Source of the DNA: Chrysaora quinquecirrha
Lineage: Eukaryota > Cnidaria > Scyphozoa > Semaeostomeae > Pelagiidae
DNA: 64,000 nt
Reading direction: 5' to 3'
Assembly (NCBI GenBank): GCA_014526335.1
Contig: JACTAT010000015.1
Span: 2,134,917 to 2,198,916, forward strand
Each line of letters begins with the position of its first letter. Position 1 is the stretch's first letter. This document shows positions 1 through 14,400 of the stretch, in pieces. The position numbers and the translations under genes are program-made. Below the pieces are notes generated by a model that made no database searches, was not told the origin of the DNA, and saw nothing but the letters and a program-made list of their open reading frames with translations.

Positions 1-1243
1 AGTTAATTTTGGTTTTCTTTCACAGTTTCTCCTCATTTATTTCTGAGAAACAATACGGAAATAAACTTCCAAAATTCCATTAAAAACGGAACATATTTTG
101 AACACGGTGGACAAGTTCTGCAATTGGATACGACCAAAAATCCTCGATTTGTGAAAGCGAATTGAAAATAAGCACGCTAAGCGAATTCATACGCACTACA
201 GTGGTTGATGCGCACTACTTGGTGATATTATAATTTTGTGCGTATTGTGGTGGTATTTTTGTGTACTGTGGCGGATAAGTAGTACTGTGGTGGATTATTA
301 CGCTTGATGTTTTGGTTATTACGCTGGATATGTTTGTATTTTTTGCGTACTGTGATGGATTCACATTTGCGAAAACGAATTGGAAATAAGAATTCTTCGA
401 AACCAAAACGTAACTAAACCGAACTTAATGACTCAAACGCGATATGACCTAACCTGGAAAAGGCTTGCTGGATATCATTGTTGTTGTCTATAATGTGAGA
501 ATACAGCATATGCGCTCTTCAAAAAGCTCTTTGCATAGAAATGAGCACTTGAATATATGCATATTTCGAGAATTTCCGTGATTAGACTATTGCTATAAGC
601 ATTGGATTTGAATGTTTTTGAAGGTGTTTTGCCCTTGATATATCTGAATATTAAGGGGGAAATAGCTACACATTTAAGTAAGCAAGGTTCTCACTTGCAA
701 CACATTAACAAGAGCAAGAAAGAGTTTAAAGGTTTTCCAACTTTTAGCATATTTAACCTTGACTCCAGTGGTCGTTGGTGGAATTGAGTAAGATCTCAGC
801 CTGGCCAATGTTATATATCACCTGTTACTGCCCCTTGTAAGTAGAGATCAAATCCCAGTCCATTATGCATATGCCATATCTCCCTACTGGGAGTGTTCAC
901 TATGACTGGCATCAAATGGAAGTTATGTGCCTCTTGTTAGAGTTTGAGAAGTTCTTAACATACCTATTATGAGTGGCATACCACAATAAGTGGGACTCAA
1001 AACCTCGTGGGCTCAACATAGACGAAACACCAAAAAATTCAAACCTGAGGAGAGTCTTGGGCTGCATGACTTGGAGTGTTACTCAGCGATTTCATTAAGC
1101 TCTATAGCTCAGTGGAAACATTGTTGGCTCTCTGGTTATGCAGCCCAGGTTCGAGTCCCACTTATTGTGGTATGCCACTTGTGGAAAAATCTATCCTAGT
1201 GTTCTTCATTCATGACAAATACCAATTATGAGAACGTTCTTAC
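1..1243. other. Left-edge intron of the CECR2-like gene; no exon recognised
   Basis: No coding exon could be recognised here. The stretch should be intron of the CECR2-like gene, whose last visible exon ends at 1244 with a good GTAAG donor. It contains an imperfect inverted repeat (about 972-1182) with tRNA-promoter-like boxes, listed separately, and degenerate AT-rich repeats near 200-380 built on the phrase GTACTGTGGTGGAT. Confidence 0.5.
972..1182. mobile_element. Foldback element with tRNA-like A and B boxes
   Basis: The arm GTGGCATACCACAATAAGTG at the left is matched in reverse complement near 1155-1182, so the segment can fold back on itself. Inside are TATAGCTCAGTGG, resembling an RNA polymerase III A box, and GGTTCGAGTCCC, resembling a B box. 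A related unit with the same two boxes lies near 59820-59960. I infer a SINE-derived or composite foldback element; target duplications were not identified. Confidence 0.45.
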
Positions 1244-4231
1244 CTTCAACAATTCTTGAACATCGTCAACCTCTAATCTCCAGTGACATACATCATATAA
1301 TATGGTCACCTTTGTCCGACAAGGGAGCTTCCTGCAATAAAAGTAAATAACTATAGAATTCAACTGCATGAAACAATAGTAATCCATCAAAAAGTGCCCT
1401 GCTACAGAAATAAGATCAAAGCTGGATCAGAGTTGTTAGGGACAGAAAAAAATTGGTATCAACTCACTTAAAGCACGTGTAACACTGCAGGCTACTCTAC
1501 TTCTGAACTAGATCAAGAGATCTGCTACAATGTAAATGGGGTTAGAATCTAGTTTCTAGCATGTGGGATGTGACAGCTATGATCAATGTACTGGCCTATC
1601 ATATCATTTAGTAATTGTGACAATGTACTGGTGTACAGTACCAGTTTTCATGTATTTTCACGCTTTGACTTTGACTTTTCAAGTGTACCAAGTACCAGAT
1701 TGTGTTTGTACTGTACTGGGTCAATATTTGGCCTGTCTTACCATGTACCAGGTGCTCTGTACCAGGGTACCAGGAAGCTGTCATCCCCCCCGCTAGCATG
1801 GTCTGTTTTTTTTTCTCTCTTCATTGCAGTTCTCTTGTTGTTAGGTTTAACATTTAACAAAAATCTAAAGCAACAGCATGTACATGTGCAATTTTCACCT
1901 GTTCTGGCAATGAGATACACCTAAAAATGTCCGGCTCTGTGACAAAAGTTCTGCCACAATCAACTTGGGTGATAAGCAGAAAATTTCCAGGAAAACCTGG
2001 TGCATGCATTGCAAATGCTATACAACCAGCTACATGCTTGCTGCAACATTACTGGTAACAAGCCAAAATATGTTGCCCATAATTCAACCAAATCAGTGTT
2101 CTGTATTAGTGTAATCAGTGTTTCCTTATGTCGCAAAACATTTTGTTCGAAAATCTATCCCTGGCAACATGCATTACTTTTAGTTTTAAAGGTCACAATG
2201 ACAGTTTTTTATCATGTCCAGTTCAAGCCATTTCAAGCAAAAAGTTTAACGTGTAGCCGAGTCTTAAGACAATTTTTGATATTTTCAACAATTACCTGAA
2301 TTCAGAATCCTTTACAGGATTTTCCTTTGACTCCAAGAAAGTATAATGATAATCTAATAGGTCATTCAGATACTTCTCATAAGTTTTACTCCTGAAAAAT
2401 ATAATTAGATAGACAATGTAACAAATTTCTGAATTTTATTTTAGAAGGTACTCTTGCATCTTGGTCTATATGGGGGGGTCATAGGGAGGGTCGAAAAGCC
2501 GTAAAATCGCAAATTTTTTTAGCCAAAAACCATACAAACGTACTTGTTTCTCCATAAAACTGTAAAACCGCACTGAAATTGCAAATTGAAAAACCATAAA
2601 ACAGTAGTTTTTAAGGTACAAAACCGTAACAAAACCATCATGCCCAATGACCCCCTCCTATACCCAGCTGGCCTGTGATGTCAAACGCTAAGTGAAGTTA
2701 GGGTCCCTGCCAAAAGAAAATGTCTGAACATGAACATGGCTTACTACAACTACTAGACTAAGGGCCTGCTCATACAAGGAGAGATGTCCCAGCTCACCAG
2801 GATACTTTTCACTGCTGAGGCATTTTTTTGTTCTGTTCATATGAGACAGGATAACATGTGGGATAAGTTTGGCACCACATTTAGTCAAATTGAGAAAAAG
2901 ACAAAAGCATGCACAGTAATAACCGTTTCATCCCATCTTGCTGGGATGATGAATTCATATGACAATTTTTCATCCCGGCCAAATGAGATCCCAGGTGTTT
3001 CAAGCAAGATCTTGGGTAGCCGGGATGTCCCGCTTGCCATATGAACATGAAATTGAATGATAAAGTTCTTCAAATAGAAGCCGGTATCTGGCTAAGTAAT
3101 GCTACCCTGGCTAAGCAGGGCACCCCCATCTCATATGAACAGGCTCTAAGAATAGAAATAGCAGGAACACATCGTTATGAATCATGTCAATTTACATATG
3201 TGACTTGTTCCCAGTTGTACTTGACATATTGGGTATAATATCATTCTGATATAATATCAAAGTTATATGTGGTTTATAGGGGTTTATCACCCCTGTGCCA
3301 AATTGTCTGATTGTCTGAGGTACATCCCATATGGGAGTAACCCCCAAAATAAAAAAACCCTATATGCATACATAATTATTCCAGAATAGAAGTTGAAAAA
3401 GTGCTTTACTTTGTCACCTTAGATCTCCCCTACCCAAGGAGGAAAAATGGCCTGAATTGTGATTGTTTGTTGGATGGCAGCCAATTTACTAAGCTGCTGA
3501 GTGAATAAGGTAGAGATGCCAAATTAATTAAATTAATCAAACAAAGTCTTGAGATTTTGAAGGCTTGCGATTTATGCTTGGTGACACTTATCAGTTTTTT
3601 GATGGCTGGAAGAAAAACCTCAAATGAGCATCCCTGTTGAAAATCTCTACTCCCAGCCCCCTGGGGATTTCTGCATACCCCTCTCTCTAAAGCGTGATTA
3701 TTTTAGATTTGGGGAAAACTCACGTTATATCTTTTGTTCTGTAGAGTCCTCTCAGTAATCTTGCTAACAAATCGGGAATAAAACTAGCTTCATGCCCTTC
3801 ATCAGCTCCATCAATCAACAGAGATTCTTCTAGATCCTGAAAAAATTTGACGAAGAAAGTAACAAAATTTCATAACAAAAAAAACGTCTAATTAATGACC
3901 ATGATAATATTTAATTACAGGAAATCAGCCCTTATTAAATGTAACAGGACATCGAAAAAACTGCAAAATAAGTCGAGAAGCACGGGCCTAACTATTTTAT
4001 GTATTGAATAAGAAATGTATAAAATGCCTGTGGAATGGAGATTAAAATAAGTATATAAAAATAAATACTTAATGATAATTATTAAACAATAATGTCCCAT
4101 AAAAAAGCTATCAATTCTATACACACCTCGATCTCAAATTCTGTAAGGTCAAATGCCGCACGAAAAAGATAGCAGTAATGAGCAATGGCAGGCACTTCAA
4201 ACCATGAACGTATCTCTGCTACAGAAGACAT
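1244..4231 (-). CDS. CECR2: CECR2-like chromatin remodelling subunit, N-terminal exons (partial)
   Basis: Four coding exons run right to left: 4231-4127, 3836-3724, 2391-2296 and 1331-1244, joined in phase into 134 codons with canonical splice sites. The protein starts MSSVAEIRSWFEVPAIAHYC and continues through FEIEDLEESLL, RLLRGLYRTKDIT and YLNDLLDYHYTFLE to RTKV..DDVQELLK. This follows the conserved N-terminus of vertebrate CECR2 (RSWWEVPAIAHFC, FEIEELE, CLLQGCYQRRDIT, DDVFDLLK). CECR2 pairs with an ISWI ATPase in the nuclear CERF remodelling complex and carries a C-terminal bromodomain, which must lie beyond the left edge. The start is the first ATG after the upstream stop and immediately precedes the conserved block. 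The gene is divergent from ARL1. The visible part looks intact, with no frame breaks. Confidence 0.88.
2466..2665. mobile_element. MITE of the 'AAACCGTAAAACCGC' family
   Basis: A ~200 bp unit opens with GGGGGGGTCATAGGGAGGG and closes with the inverted ATGACCCCCTCC. The interior repeats phrases such as AAACCGTAAAACCGC. A second clear copy sits at about 56333-56553 and diverged copies near 36935-37320 and 42480-42700. The short inverted ends and small size suggest a non-autonomous DNA transposon. It lies in the CECR2 intron between exons 3 and 4. Confidence 0.55.
2757..3151. mobile_element. PIF/Harbinger-like MITE, ~390 bp, TAA duplication
   Basis: The ends GGGCCTGCTCATACAAGGAG (left) and CTCATATGAACAGGCTC (right) are imperfect inverted repeats. 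Each is bordered on the outside by TAA, a 3 bp target duplication typical of the PIF/Harbinger superfamily. No intact long reading frame is present inside. It lies in the intron between CECR2 exons 2 and 3. Confidence 0.55.
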
Positions 4232-4847
4232 CTTCTAAACTTCAAAATTTCAAAATAAACTAGAAAATGCTAACATATTATCGATATTTTCAGGAAACAT
4301 ATTTGAATAATTGAATTTGCTGAAGCCTCAACACACCGGCTGAGAGTCGTATTGTTATCCGGGAGCTTTCTTTTCACTCTCGCATTGTTGATTGTTGTGA
4401 AACGCGCGGCACAGCAGTTATGCGTGTTTCGCAAACAACCCGCGTTTTCTAACTAATACTCTGCAGAAAACCCGCGTTTTGCAAGGTGTCAGCAAAGGGC
4501 TGCCGAGGTCTGGGACTAGGATGACACGTTACGTCAGCAGTGCCAACTTATTGCTCTTTTCCGAAGTTTCATTGTGGGCAAGTTTGAAGACAAATTGGCC
4601 AGAATTCGGATGTTTGTGAAGCGATTACCTGTTTAGATGGAAGAAGCTTGGACCTTGCATGTAGCTACTTAAAAGGAATATTATTTTGCTATTTATTTGA
4701 TTCGATTCTGCAAAACGGAAGAGAAAAGTTTGACTAGGCCCATCATCAGATCACCTGCTCAACGTGAGATTGGATGCACACTTTCTGATCAGCGTGTCAG
4801 AATAAACAATTTATAGCAAATCGAGGAAATAGATATTTTGATATAAT
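4232..4847. promoter_or_regulatory. Shared bidirectional promoter region of CECR2-like gene and ARL1
   Basis: The start codons of the two head-to-head genes are 616 bp apart. No coding exon is seen between them. The middle (about 4330-4520) is locally richer in CpG than its surroundings, for example AACGCGCGGCACAG, with no clear TATA box. Both 5' untranslated regions must lie here. The function is inferred from gene arrangement and base composition only. Confidence 0.55.
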
Positions 4848-8866
<4,019 letters not shown>

Positions 8867-9057
8867 TGTGAATTGGTTTAGATGGGGCAGTGACATTTTG
8901 CAGCAAAAGACTGTTTTTAAAATCAATTGGTGACCCCACAGAGGCCTAGAAACTGGTAGCCTGGACTAATATTTATTTTTAACTATGTTAAGATTAATAA
9001 TTCTACCCCAATCACTTTCGAGGTAGTTCTTGACGTAAAGTATTACTAAGATAAAGA

Positions 9058-9575
9058 CCCTTGCAAAACGATCAAACATTGTTTGTCCAACATTTGAAAT
9101 TTATTTGTCAAGCAAAATGTTTTACCATTTGGTCACGTCACAAACATTGCTTATCAAACATTTTTTGTGTCAAGAAGAAGACGTTTTTGAAGCTTATAAT
9201 ATTGCCGAGCAAATTCTACTTATCAAGCAATGTTGTAATGGGGAACGGTCAAATTTGCTTCAAAGGCCCTGGCCAAACGATTAAACATGGTTGGTCAAAC
9301 ATTAGCAGTTTGCTAATCAAGCAAAATGCTTGACTGTTTGGCCACATTGCAAAACATTGCGTGTGAAACACTTTTTGCTTGATAAACGCATCAAATGTTC
9401 TTCAAGTCGTTCAAAAGATTGCTGATCGAACTCTGCTTGTCAAGCAATGTTTAGTAATGTGGCCAAACATTGCTTGTAAAAACAATGAATTGACAATGTT
9501 TGATCGGTTGACGAGGGCTTAAAGGAGATCTCAAATGTTTGACGAACAATGTTTGATCGTTTGGCCAGGGCCTAG
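9058..9575. mobile_element. Harbinger-like foldback MITE family A, two overlapping copies
   Basis: The segment is made of inverted phrases such as AAACATTGTTTGTCAAACA and GGCCAAACGATTAAACATGG. It ends in CGTTTGGCCAGGGCC followed by TA. A complete inner copy appears to run from GGCCCTGGCCAAACG near 9267 to 9571. The well-preserved copy at 41901-42183 has GGCCCTGGCC ends and TTA duplications, which defines the family. Confidence 0.55.
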
Positions 9576-10041
9576 GAATGTAACTGACAGGTACTGCTTA
9601 ATTGTTGCACCAAAGTGAATACTGCGACACTCCTTCCTAAGCTTACGTCTTTAAATTTAGGGAACGTTATATTGTGAAATTAAAATTGTCATTCGAAATT
9701 GATTTATCGAATAATTTCTAGCTTTATTTGTATTCAACTCAAAAATGTGAAATTGTTATCCAGCCAATGTTATATGAAGAAAAGGTTTTAGAATTACCAA
9801 TTTTGACTGAAATAAATTTATCAAAGAAAGAAATGATTCTCTTTTTCTTGTTAAAAAGAAATCTTAATGTTTTGTGAATTGCATTAGCTTAAGCCACTAT
9901 TACAATAACTTTGTCAATTTGATGATTCAAAATTGTCATAAGCAAGCAAGCGTAAAGATTGGGTACTACAAGGTTGGGTTATAGGCCCTTTATGTTGTTG
10001 GGGACTTGCCGCTTCACTCTTTTGAATGGCTGCCTGATTAA

Positions 10042-10270
10042 AGGTAAAAAGGAAATGGATCAAGCCACTGAAAACAGAAAATCACCCCAAGAAATCCACC
10101 GATTTTGGACGGAACGGATGACAAGAAAATAACGAAGCTCAAAATCATCAAAATCGCACCCTAAAGCCATTACAAGGCATTCTAACCCTTTAAAGGTAAA
10201 AAGGAAATGGATTTAGCCCACTAAATACAAAGAAAATCACCCCAAGAAATCGACCGATTTTGGACAAGCG
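10042..10270. repeat. Direct duplication of an ~80 bp segment
   Basis: Two direct copies, about 10042-10120 and 10194-10266, share GGTAAAAAGGAAATGGAT, AAAATCACCCCAAGAAATC and CCGATTTTGGAC. About 70 bp separate them. No coding capacity is seen. It lies in the spacer between ARL1 and the ELOVL gene. Confidence 0.5.
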
Positions 10271-10804
10271 TTAGGCTAAGAGCAGCGTGTCTGCATTGTA
10301 TCATTCTAATAGCATCGCCTTTTCTCAGAGCTGCAGAAAAAATGCGAAAAAAAATGGTTTTCTTCATGTTCCATTTCTTGACTACAGTACATTCTATAGA
10401 ATCAAAGAACGTCCTGGATGCTTCGATTATGGTGATTTGATTTTTAATGTTTTTAACGACAACTACTGAATATAAAAATTATAAGGAATTATTCGGAATC
10501 AATAAATGTGTTTTGTCTTGGGTCATTAAGGCCCCGTAAAGACTAAGCTGTTTTGGCCCTTCTCAAATCGATGCAGAAATTGTCTGAAGAACAGATATGT
10601 CCGTCCACAAACTTAAACATTCACCTCGAACGAAGAATTTTTTTTCCATATTAGACCGTTTACCGAACGAACTAGAGATATAAACAAAAATTTTGTTTGT
10701 GCCAAACTCGTAAAACTTTCATTGTACGAGGCCCCAGTATCTGTACTGACACTGATAAAACTGGACGCTTGATTTAAGTTCATTTGCTTCAACACTGAAG
10801 ATGT

Positions 10805-11035
10805 TTCGTCAATCAAGCCCTACAGAACGATCAAACATTGCTACTATAACAATCTGAAATATGCTTATCAAACACTGTTTGAACGTTTGCCACGTCACAG
10901 AACATTTCTTGACAAACCAAAGAGCAGAATTTGTCGTGCAATGTTTTGAAAAATCCAAAAACACTTTTGTTCGACACAAACAAACATGTTTGACGAGGGA
11001 TGTTTTGTTACGTGGTCAAATAGTAAAACATTTTA
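10805..11035. mobile_element. Degenerate family A MITE beside the palindrome array
   Basis: The sequence carries the family A phrases ACGATCAAACATTGC and TTGACGAGGGATG with CACGTCACAGAACATT in the middle. The right end has been replaced by the 27 bp tandem array that follows, so this is probably the parent element of the array. Confidence 0.4.
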
Positions 11036-11039
11036 TTGA

Positions 11040-11348
11040 CAAGTAAATTATCATTGTTTGACGAACAATGTTTGATATCATTGCTTGACAAACAATGTTT
11101 GATATCATTGTTTGACAAACAATGTTTGATATCATTGTTTTACAAACAATGTTTGATATCATTGCTTGACAAACAATATTTGACATCATTGCTTGACAAA
11201 CAATGTTTGATATCATTGTTTGACAAACAATGTTTGATATCATTGTTTGACGAACAATGTTTGATATCACTGTTTGACAAACAATGTTTGATATCATTGT
11301 TTTACAAACAATGTTTGATATCATTGTTTGACAAACAATGTTTGATCG
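11040..11348. repeat. Tandem array of a 27 bp self-complementary unit
   Basis: About eleven head-to-tail copies of a 27 bp unit of the form GATATCATTGTTTGACAAACAATGTTT. Each unit contains the hairpin CATTGTTTG.CAAACAATG. Because 27 is a multiple of three, both strands stay open for about 100 codons, which I regard as a by-product. The unit matches the end of family A MITEs, and the array is followed by the family's terminal GATCGTTTGG. Confidence 0.8.
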
Positions 11349-11469
11349 TTTGGTCCTTCATTTAAATGCAGACTGATTTAATTAGACGTTGGTATAAAAC
11401 TAAAGACAAGACATAAACTACAAAGATACACAAGTATATACTAAGGTTTTAGTTGCTACTCATCTGTGT

Positions 11470-14400
11470 TTAATCGGCTTTCTTCTCTTGCTTCTTAAGA
11501 TTGTAGGCTTGAGTGTAGAAATGCGAAAACAGCATGAAGAGGGTGAGCATGTACAACCACAACAACCACAAGAACCCCCTGGGATATCCGCAATCCAATT
11601 TAATTGCATACGATGCGTGAAGGAATACAATTAGGAATTGCAACTGAAAATGAAAAGTAACAATTGCAATATTACCAAAAAAATAATCTATGGCTAAACT
11701 AGGAGACTTGTCGCGCATGACACTGTATTCGGCGTGTCTCCCAGTCCCAGAGTGGCTAAACATGAGAGTGACAAGCTAGCAACATGTCCCCTGATCCATT
11801 TGTATGTCTCGGAGACAAGAAATGTTTCTGTTGTCTCCCAGAAACATTTGCGTGTCTCTTGCTGCAAATTTTTTCGCGCGCTACGAGGTGGCTAAACTGA
11901 GAGACATTGAGGGAACATCAATGTCGCGCGCGCCATGTCTCCTAGTTCAGCCAGGCCTTAATACTACCTTCTGCGCACACAACACAAAAACAGCAAAACC
12001 TCGGAGACTCGGACACAAGAACGTTTGAGATACATTCGTTCCGGTATACGAGAACACCATAGAACGTAGGTAGCTATACTTAAACGTCCCGAAAATAAAG
12101 CAAACTGATCACAATCCGTGGGGAAGGAAAATTCGTTCGTCCATTCCGTTTATCAAGAATAAGCCTATAATAACTGTTGCCAATAGGAATGAAACTGGGC
12201 ATGGAGCGAAATGGTCAAGGCCGCAACTCTGTTTTGTAGTCTGATTGACTGAAAACATTCAATTACGACTTAATGATAGGGCATTTTTATCCGGCATTGC
12301 CATTACGTCAAACATTCAAAATGTGTAGGTTTAGAATGTAGCACCAAATGGCTTCGCCGTAACGGCTTCAAACTCGAGTTTCTTAATTATCAAGGGGTCA
12401 TTACCGTGCACTGTCCCCATACCATAAAGATACAAACCCAAAGCTGTCAGTACAAAGCTGAGCTTGCGAGGTACAGAGGCTGTGGGTTAGTGTTTTCGAT
12501 ATTGTCCGAAGAAACAGTTATTATATGGTTTATTACCCTATGATTCGCATCAACAGGCATCACAGTTATCAGAGCAATGAAAGCAAGAATGAAATTTAAA
12601 TTTTTAGGGGAGAGCATGCCCCTGGCCCCTGATCATAGTTTCCCTTAATCTTTGAATGACTTGAGGAAAACCGCAGCCCTTGATTATCCTTAAAACGACC
12701 CCTGGTGAAAACAGAAGCAAAAATACTATACTGTACTATTGTACCTAGACTGATTATCTGAGTCATAGTTTCGCTATTGAATTGAATTGATGGACGCTCA
12801 AACTATGGCTCGCTCAAACCAGTTTGAGCGATCTCCTTTTAGTGCTAGCCTCGGTCTCATGAGCGATAACTGGAACTCAGGTAATCAGTCTACTATTGTA
12901 CCCAAGAAAGAATAGAACCATATAGATCCCATAGAGCCGTTCTTTTATTGTAAACCAAGTGTGAAGCTAACTCAACTTACAATTTGCAACTTTGTAAGGT
13001 ACTTCTTCCACCATAGATATTTCTGCATGTGAGGTCCGAACGCAGCCAGCATGTAGTAGCCATACATGAGAACGTGAATAAAGCAATTGAACATCCCGGC
13101 GAAGCATCCTAAAATTCAACATGGCATTGATCAACCAACAAAGAGGGGGTAAAAGGGGGTCTTAAGTGCGCTCGAGGGAACACCAAAATCGATTTTAACA
13201 AAGAACGATAGCTTAGCCTTTTCTCTGGCACTTCACATTTCACACTTGATACTCATTCAAGTGTCACCAAATTGTTTTTGGTTACTTTCGCGTTTTACAA
13301 TTTTTAAAAAATGCACGTCGCGTATTAGGAAAATTCCATTCCCCAACAAACAAGAGGGCAGGCAGAATTTTCGACATTAGGGTTCGCCTATTCAATCCGT
13401 ACAGTCCGAGCTATCTCAAGTAGAATCTGTACACAGCATTCAACAGGCAAAAAGGAAAAAGAAATTTATCACCCTCGTGTCAGCAGCACAGGGAGGCAAA
13501 AAGGGGGATGTGCAATCACGCAGTCACGCGCAATTTTGAAAATTCACGCAATCAGGCACGATAAATTTCAATTTCACGCGAACAAGACTTCAGACGCTTC
13601 CCCTCACATATTCACATGTCTAAAGGATTAGCTTTGAAATATTCGTTCGACGAGTAACAGTGAGGGTAGGAAATCAAGAGTTTTAGGGTTTATTAATCAA
13701 TTACACGAGTGAAGGAAAGTAATATTGTTAGTTGACAATGCTCAATAGATAAAAGGGTCAAAAATCGTCCTCCCTACACCAATTATGCAGTCGCGCAATT
13801 ATGTGACCAGTGTAAAGGCCCATTTCCACTTAGATCGTACTCACTGTTCGCTGCTCGCTAACCATAAAAAAATTTCGAACGCGAAGCGATTTTTATTTTC
13901 GCTGCAAGTCAAGCTAAAGCTTTCGCAAACGTTTTACTTTTTATCACCTTAAATTGATCACGAAGGCTGTATTCTGTTCGCAAGCGAGCGGCGAATAGCG
14001 AGCGAACAGCGAATGCGAACGAAGTGGAAATGGGCCTTAAATGCGAAATCGCGAGCTGTTACAAGACATTTCAGGCAACAGGCTTGAGCTTAGATCCATC
14101 AACCTTCCACTATACATTTGAAATGAAAACTTCTGATGAGCGCTTACCAAAGCCACCAGGAGACCATTTTGTAACAGACCACTGCAGAGCAAGCACAGAT
14201 GAATGATGATAAATATGAAGGAACGTAATTTGACGATCTTTCTTTCTCAGTATGAAGAAAAACTACAAACAATTGAAAAGGCGTGAAACTCAATCGAAGA
14301 AGAGCTAAAAATAATTTGAAAAGGCATGAAACAATCTTTCAAAGAAAATGACCTTTTGCATAAACAATAATACAAAATTGCATGTCACTACGAGGTTTAC

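Noticed and set aside
1563..1924. Cys/Tyr/Val-rich frames near 1.6-1.9 kb
   Set aside because: Degenerate GTACCAG repeats in a CECR2 intron; overlapping frames on both strands and no splice logic.
11016..11365. Two ~100-codon repetitive frames on opposite strands
   Set aside because: By-products of a 27 bp palindromic tandem unit, whose length is a multiple of three.
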